A stretch of 64,000 nucleotides of DNA from Sphingomonadaceae bacterium (GTDB taxonomy: Bacteria > Pseudomonadota > Alphaproteobacteria > Sphingomonadales > Sphingomonadaceae): assembly GCA_029268145.1 (NCBI GenBank), contig JAJUHA010000001.1, positions 62,001-126,000 of the forward strand. The letters run 5' to 3'. Of this stretch, positions 59,283 through 64,000 are shown piece after piece; the first letter of the stretch is position 1, and the number at the start of each line of letters is the position of its first letter. A model generated the notes under the pieces. That model did not search any database and was not told where the DNA came from. It was given only the letters and a program-made list of their open reading frames with translations. The translations under genes were made by a program, and so were the position numbers.

Positions 59283-59900
59283 GTGACGGACATGAGGTTC
59301 GACGGTTGCACCCCCCGGAAGCCGGCCCGCGCACCGGCCATCCACGCCGTGCTGATCGCCCTGCTCGCCGGGGCCTGCGATCCGGCAACGCCGGCCTCGG
59401 GCGGCGCGGAGGGGCCGAGCCGCGACGTGGTGGTCGCGGCCGCCGGCGAAGGCGGCGCGGCGCTCGGGAGGCATCTTCCGGCCCATGCGCCGGCCTATCC
59501 TGGCGCGCGGGTGGTGAGCCGCATCTCGGGGCTGGAGGGCGCGGGAGCCGGCACGGTGGTGGTGATGGAGGCCGATGCCCCCTTCGCCGATGTCGTGGCC
59601 TTTTACGACAGGGCCGCGACCAGGGCCGGAACCGAGCCCGCGATGCGCATCGACAAGGACGGCAAGGCCATCCGCATGTTCAAGGAAGGCCGCGCGACGG
59701 GGGGCGGCTCCATCCTCGTCATCGAGCATGGCGACGCGGACCGCGGGACGCGAATCGTGCTGACCTCGGGCGTGCCCAACCTCGGGATCGAGGTGCCGGG
59801 TCTGGCGGTTGCGGGCCGGCTCGGGCCGCCCCCGCCCGGAGAAGAGGGGGAGAGGGTCGCCGAGCGCAAGGCCCCGGCCTCGGACGTGCGGCTGCAATAA
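59283..59900 (+). CDS. Hypothetical secreted/lipoprotein-like protein
   Basis: GTG start; IALLAGACDPAT lipobox-like; PAYPGARVVSRISG..., VVAFYDRAA. Confidence 0.6.
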   Translation: MTDMRFDGCTPRKPARAPAIHAVLIALLAGACDPATPASGGAEGPSRDVVVAAAGEGGAALGRHLPAHAPAYPGARVVSRISGLEGAGAGTVVVMEADAPFADVVAFYDRAATRAGTEPAMRIDKDGKAIRMFKEGRATGGGSILVIEHGDADRGTRIVLTSGVPNLGIEVPGLAVAGRLGPPPPGEEGERVAERKAPASDVRLQ

Positions 59901-61081
59901 TGTTCATCGCCTTCCTCGACGCGCTTCGGGCCGCGCGGATCCCCGCCTCGCTCAAGGAGCATCTCCTCCTCCTCGAGGCGCTGAAGAGCGGCGTCATCGA
60001 GATGCGGGTCGAGGAGTTCTACTATCTCGCCCGCAGCGTCTATGTGAAGGACGAGGGGCTGCTCGACCGCTTCGACCAGGTGTTCGCCAGGGTCTTCAAG
60101 GGCCTCGAGACCGTCATCGACACCGGGGTGGTCGAGATCCCCGAGGAGTGGCTGCGCAAGGTGGCGGAACTCCATCTCTCCGAGGAGGAGATGGCGAAGA
60201 TCCGCGCGCTCGGCTCCTGGGAAGAGATCATGGAGACGCTGAAGAAGCGGCTCGAGGAGCAGAAGGGCCGGCACCAGGGCGGCAGCAAGTGGATCGGAAC
60301 GGGGGGCACCTCGCCCTATGGCGCCCATGGCTACAACCCGGAGGGCGTGCGCATCGGCCAGGACGAGAACCGCAACGCCCGCGCGGTCAAGGTGTGGGAC
60401 CGGCGCGAGTTCAGGAACCTCGACTCGACCGTCGAGCTTGGCACGCGGAACATCAAGGTGGCGCTCCGCCGCCTCCGGAAGTTCGCCCGCGAGGGGGCGG
60501 CGGAAGAGCTCGACCTCGACGCGACCATCCGCGGCACGGCCAAGCAGGGCTGGCTCGACATCGTGATGCGCCCCGAGCGGCACAATGCGGTCAAGCTGCT
60601 GCTCTTCCTCGATGTCGGCGGCTCGATGGACCCGCACGTCAAGCTGTGCGAGGAGCTGTTCTCGGCCGCTCGCTCCGAGTTCAAGCATCTGGAATATTTC
60701 TACTTCCACAACTGCCCCTACGAGGCGCTGTGGAAGGACAACCGGCGCCGCTGGTCGGAGCGCACGCCCACCTTCGAGGTGATGCACACCTACCCGCACG
60801 ACTACAAGCTGGTGTTCGTCGGCGATGCCTCGATGAGCCCGTACGAGATCAGCTATCCGGGGGGCTCGGTCGAGCACTGGAACGAGGAGGCCGGCCAGGT
60901 CTGGATGGAGCGGCTGACCAGCGTCTATCATTCCTCCGTCTGGCTGAACCCCATCCCCGAGCAGCACTGGGCCCATTCCCAGTCGATCCAGATGATGAAG
61001 GCGCTGATGGGCGACCGGATGTTCCCGCTGACGCTCGAAGGCCTCGACCGGGCGATGCGGGCGCTCTCGCGCACCCACTGA
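59900..61081 (+). CDS. VWA (CoxE-like) domain protein
   Basis: LLLFLDVGGSMDPHVKLCEELFSAARSEFKHLEYFYFHNCPYEALW; MIDAS-like DVGGSM; overlaps the upstream stop (TAATG). Confidence 0.88.
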   Translation: MFIAFLDALRAARIPASLKEHLLLLEALKSGVIEMRVEEFYYLARSVYVKDEGLLDRFDQVFARVFKGLETVIDTGVVEIPEEWLRKVAELHLSEEEMAKIRALGSWEEIMETLKKRLEEQKGRHQGGSKWIGTGGTSPYGAHGYNPEGVRIGQDENRNARAVKVWDRREFRNLDSTVELGTRNIKVALRRLRKFAREGAAEELDLDATIRGTAKQGWLDIVMRPERHNAVKLLLFLDVGGSMDPHVKLCEELFSAARSEFKHLEYFYFHNCPYEALWKDNRRRWSERTPTFEVMHTYPHDYKLVFVGDASMSPYEISYPGGSVEHWNEEAGQVWMERLTSVYHSSVWLNPIPEQHWAHSQSIQMMKALMGDRMFPLTLEGLDRAMRALSRTH

Positions 61082-61095
61082 CGCTCGCGCAGGGA

Positions 61096-61119
61096 GGGCG
61101 CGGTCAGCCGACCGCGCCC
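61096..61119. terminator. Hairpin between the VWA gene and the convergent CaiB gene
   Basis: GGGCGCGGTC-agcc-GACCGCGCCC, perfect 10-bp stem. Confidence 0.5.
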
Positions 61120-62264
61120 ATCGCCCGCAAGGGGGCGGGATCCATGCCGAGCCGGGCGAGGATCCGGTCCGTGTGCTCGCCGGGCCGCGCCAGGGCGCCC
61201 GACGAGGCCGGCCGCGCGTCGTCGAGGCTGACCGGCACCAGCGGCAGAAGGGTCAGCGTGCCATCCTCGAGCGTCACCGGCTGGAGCCCGCCCGAGGCGA
61301 GGAGATGCGGATCGTCGAACAGGTCCTCGGGCCGGCCGATCGGCGCGAAGGGAAGGCCCGAGCCCTCGAGCCGGGCGACGAGCTCGGCCCGGCTGAACTG
61401 CTTCAGGCGGGCGCGGACCACGGGCAGGATCTCGTCGCGCGCCTGCACCCTGGCGTTGTTGCTGCGCCACTCGGTGCGCGCCCACAGGTCGGGCAGGTCG
61501 AAGAGCGCGCAGAACTTCTCCCACAGCGCATCGGTCACCACGCCCACGAACAGCGGCTCATCGGCCGTCTCGAACACGTCGTAGATGGCCCAGGCCGAGA
61601 TCCGTGCCGGCATCGGCGCTGCGGCCGTGCCGGTCACCGCCTTCTGCGCCATGTGCTGGCCGACGAGGAAGACGGTGGTCTCGAACAGGGCGGCCGTCAC
61701 CTTGCGTCCCTGGCCGGTGCGGTTGCGCTCGTGGAGCGCGGCCAGCGCGCCGATGACCGAGAACATGCCCCCCGTCACGTCGATGACGGAGGCGCCGGCG
61801 CGCAGGGGCCGCCCCGGCGGGCCGGTCATGTAGGCGAGCCCGCCCATCATCTGCGCAACCTCGTCGAGCGCCGTGCGCTTCTCGTAGGGGCCGGCGAGAA
61901 AGCCCTTCTCGGACACGTGGATGAGCCCCGGGTTGAGGGGCGCGAGCGCCTCCCAGCCGAGCCCGAGCCGGTCGATGGCACCCGGGCGGTAGTTCTCGAT
62001 GAGGATGTCGGACGTGGCGGCCAGCCGCCGCGCCACCTCGAGGCCCGCGGGATGCTTGAGGTCGAGGCAGATCGACTGCTTGCCGCGGTTGTACATGGGG
62101 AAATAGCCGGCGCCCGAGCCGAGCAGCCGGCGGGTCGCGTCGCCGCCGATCGGCTCCACCTTGACGACCTCGGCACCGAGGTCGGCCAGGATCTGCCCGG
62201 CCGCGGGCCCCATCACCATGTGGGTGAACTCGACGACCCGGATTCCCTCGAGCGGTCTGGCCAT
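61104..62264 (-). CDS. CaiB/BaiF CoA-transferase
   Basis: MARPLEGIRVVEFTHMVMGPAAGQILADLGAEVVKVEPIGGDATR. Confidence 0.94.
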   Translation of the reverse strand: MARPLEGIRVVEFTHMVMGPAAGQILADLGAEVVKVEPIGGDATRRLLGSGAGYFPMYNRGKQSICLDLKHPAGLEVARRLAATSDILIENYRPGAIDRLGLGWEALAPLNPGLIHVSEKGFLAGPYEKRTALDEVAQMMGGLAYMTGPPGRPLRAGASVIDVTGGMFSVIGALAALHERNRTGQGRKVTAALFETTVFLVGQHMAQKAVTGTAAAPMPARISAWAIYDVFETADEPLFVGVVTDALWEKFCALFDLPDLWARTEWRSNNARVQARDEILPVVRARLKQFSRAELVARLEGSGLPFAPIGRPEDLFDDPHLLASGGLQPVTLEDGTLTLLPLVPVSLDDARPASSGALARPGEHTDRILARLGMDPAPLRAMGAVG

Positions 62265-62328
62265 TCTTGCTCCCCGATGCCTGAACGGCCAATATGTCCG
62301 GACAAACCGGCGTTGGAAAGGGCAGCGG

Positions 62329-63273
62329 ATGGGCATGATGGACGGGATCGACGTGCTGGTCTCCGAAGTCGGCCCGCGCGACGGGCTGCAGTCGATCAGG
62401 CCGGTGATGCCGACGGCCGCCAAGCTCCGCTGGATCGACGCGCTGGTGGCCGCCGGCGTGCGCGAGATCGAGGTGGGGAGCTTCGTGCCGGCGCAGCTCC
62501 TTCCCCAGCTGGCCGACACGGGCGAGGTGGTCCGCGCCGTGAAGGCGCGGCATCCTTCGCTTCACGTCGCCGTTCTGGTCCCCAACGCGAAGGGCGCCGA
62601 GGCGGCGCTGGCGGCGGGCGCCGACAAGCTCACCCTGCCGCTCTCGGCCTCGGAGACGCACAGCCTGAAGAACCTGCGGCGCACCCACGCCCAGGTGTTC
62701 GAGGAGGTGGCGCGGATCGTCGATCTCCTCTCCGCCGTGCCCGGGGGGCAGCGGCCGCAGTTCGAGGGCGCGGTCTCGACCGCCTTCGGCTGCACGCTGG
62801 AGGGCGAGGTGGCTGACACGAAGGTGGTGGCGCTCGCCGAACGGCTCATCGCGCTCGGCTGCGACGAGGTGGGGCTGTCCGACACCTCCGGCTATGCCAA
62901 CCCGGCACAGGTCCGGCGGCTGGTGAAGGCGGTGCATGCCGCAATCGGGCCGGAGCGGATGACGGGGCTTCACCTGCACAACACCCGCGGCCTCGGCCTT
63001 GCCAATGTCGTCGCCGGGCTTGAGGTGGGCATCACCACCTTCGATTCGAGTCAGGGCGGGCTCGGTGGCTGCCCGTTCGCACCCGGCGCCTCGGGCAACA
63101 TCGTCACCGAGGATCTCGTCTTCATGCTGGAGGCCATGGGCCTGAGGACCGGGATCGCGCCCGAGGGGCTCGAGGCGGCGCGCGCCGTGCTGGCCGAGGC
63201 GCTTCCCGGCGAGCCGCTCTACGGCTTCGTCCCCGAGGCGGGGCTGCCGCTGGGGTTCCGGCGCGCGGCCTGA
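62329..63273 (+). CDS. Hydroxymethylglutaryl-CoA lyase family protein
   Basis: VSEVGPRDGLQSI; VSTAFGCTLEGEV; GGLGGCPFAPGASGNIVTEDLVFMLEAMG. Confidence 0.92.
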   Translation: MGMMDGIDVLVSEVGPRDGLQSIRPVMPTAAKLRWIDALVAAGVREIEVGSFVPAQLLPQLADTGEVVRAVKARHPSLHVAVLVPNAKGAEAALAAGADKLTLPLSASETHSLKNLRRTHAQVFEEVARIVDLLSAVPGGQRPQFEGAVSTAFGCTLEGEVADTKVVALAERLIALGCDEVGLSDTSGYANPAQVRRLVKAVHAAIGPERMTGLHLHNTRGLGLANVVAGLEVGITTFDSSQGGLGGCPFAPGASGNIVTEDLVFMLEAMGLRTGIAPEGLEAARAVLAEALPGEPLYGFVPEAGLPLGFRRAA

Positions 63274-63365
63274 GCCCGCGGCCCCGGGGGGCTTTGCAAC
63301 GCCGCTGTCATGGGGCTAGGGCAGGACAGGAGGGTCCGCTGGCGGGCAAGGCGAGGAGCAGGCAC

Positions 63366-63734
63366 ATGGGACTTTTCTCGAAGCTCAAGGACGCGATCTT
63401 CGGCAGCGCCGAGGCGAAGGAGATCGCCCCGCCACCCCCACCCGTGCCCGCGGCCGCAGCGCCGGCTGCCCCGGCAGCGCCGGCCGCCCCGGCGCCGCAG
63501 CCGATCGATGTCGAGAAGGTGCTCGACTACATGGCCGAGAAGCGGGGTCAGCCCAACAACTGGCGGACCTCCATCGTCGATCTCATGAAGCTCGTCGGCA
63601 TGGATTCCTCGCTCGCCGCGCGCAAGGAACTGGCCGAGGATCTCGGCTACACCGGCCCGCTCGACGGCTCGGCCGAGATGAACCTCTGGCTCCACAAGAA
63701 GGTGATGGAACGGCTGGCGCAGGAGCGGGTCTGA
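63366..63734 (+). CDS. DUF3597-like protein
   Basis: MGLFSKLKDAIFGSAEA...; DVEKVLDYMAEKRGQPNNWRTSIVDLMKLVGMDSSLAARKELAEDLGY. Confidence 0.82.
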   Translation: MGLFSKLKDAIFGSAEAKEIAPPPPPVPAAAAPAAPAAPAAPAPQPIDVEKVLDYMAEKRGQPNNWRTSIVDLMKLVGMDSSLAARKELAEDLGYTGPLDGSAEMNLWLHKKVMERLAQERV

Positions 63735-63738
63735 GCCG

Positions 63739-64000
63739 CTAGCGGCCGTCCGCCGACCCCAGCAGCAGGATGGCATGGTCGGCGCGCATATTGGGGTGAA
63801 CCCTCACCCTGCGCGTGCCGGCGAGCCAGGTTTCCGAGAGGATCGCAGCGCCCCTGGCGCGTGCGAGCGCGCGGAAGTCGCGGATGGTGCACAGGTGGAT
63901 GTTCTCGGTCTCGAACCAGGGCTCCGGCAGGCCCGGCGTGACCGGCATGCGCCCGCCGAGCAGGAGGTCGAGCCGCACCCGCCAGTGGCCGAAGTTCGGG
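63739..64000 (-). CDS. metW: Methionine biosynthesis protein MetW (5' end beyond window)
   Basis: Minus-strand translation PNFGHWRVRLDLLLGGRMPVTPGLPEPWFETENIHLCTIRDFRALA. Confidence 0.9.
   Translation of the reverse strand, partial: PNFGHWRVRLDLLLGGRMPVTPGLPEPWFETENIHLCTIRDFRALARARGAAILSETWLAGTRRVRVHPNMRADHAILLLGSADGR

Noticed and set aside
1-64000. CRISPR arrays, tRNA genes, IS elements, prophage, toxin-antitoxin pairs
   Set aside because: No regular direct repeats with spacers, tRNA-like T-arms, transposase or phage motifs, or small paired toxin-antitoxin ORFs were recognised by reading.

Overview
High-GC chromosomal window, probably alphaproteobacterial and sphingomonad-like (inferred from gene content and codon bias only). 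It holds about 57 protein genes. I saw no tRNA, rRNA, CRISPR array, transposase or phage gene. Layout: (1) ~0-17.7 kb, a catabolic-looking block: two cytochrome P450s, a molybdopterin oxidoreductase, a Rieske oxygenase, SnoaL/NTF2-like and VOC proteins, two truncated MetE-like proteins, a citryl-CoA-lyase-like protein, a CaiB CoA-transferase, an IclR regulator, a TonB-dependent receptor with an apparent frameshift, WrbA and an alpha/beta hydrolase. (2) 17.8-27.5 kb, one ~3,230-aa autotransporter. Its passenger contains a 7-copy array of 58-62-aa modules followed directly by a 19-copy array of ~51-aa modules, each with one RTX-like GGxGxD loop. This is the strongest novelty candidate. (3) 27.5-64 kb, mostly housekeeping: oxyR-ahpC-ahpD, cysE, beta-oxidation genes, hisI, purF, ilvA, bpt, ubiG, lptCA, RNase D, split metH plus metF with an ArsR-methyltransferase regulator, mlaA, a VWA protein, an HMG-CoA-lyase-like gene and metW. 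Other signals: four matching 15-bp palindromes in two 19-bp-phased pairs around the IclR gene; an OxyR-like ATCG-N7-CGAT-N7-ATCG array; a perfect 10-bp palindrome upstream of the ArsR-methyltransferase gene; a possible ~180-nt structured RNA between ilvA and bpt; and four convergent gene pairs whose stop codons share a CTAG tetramer. No searches or folding programs were run. Family names rest on recognisable motifs in the translations.
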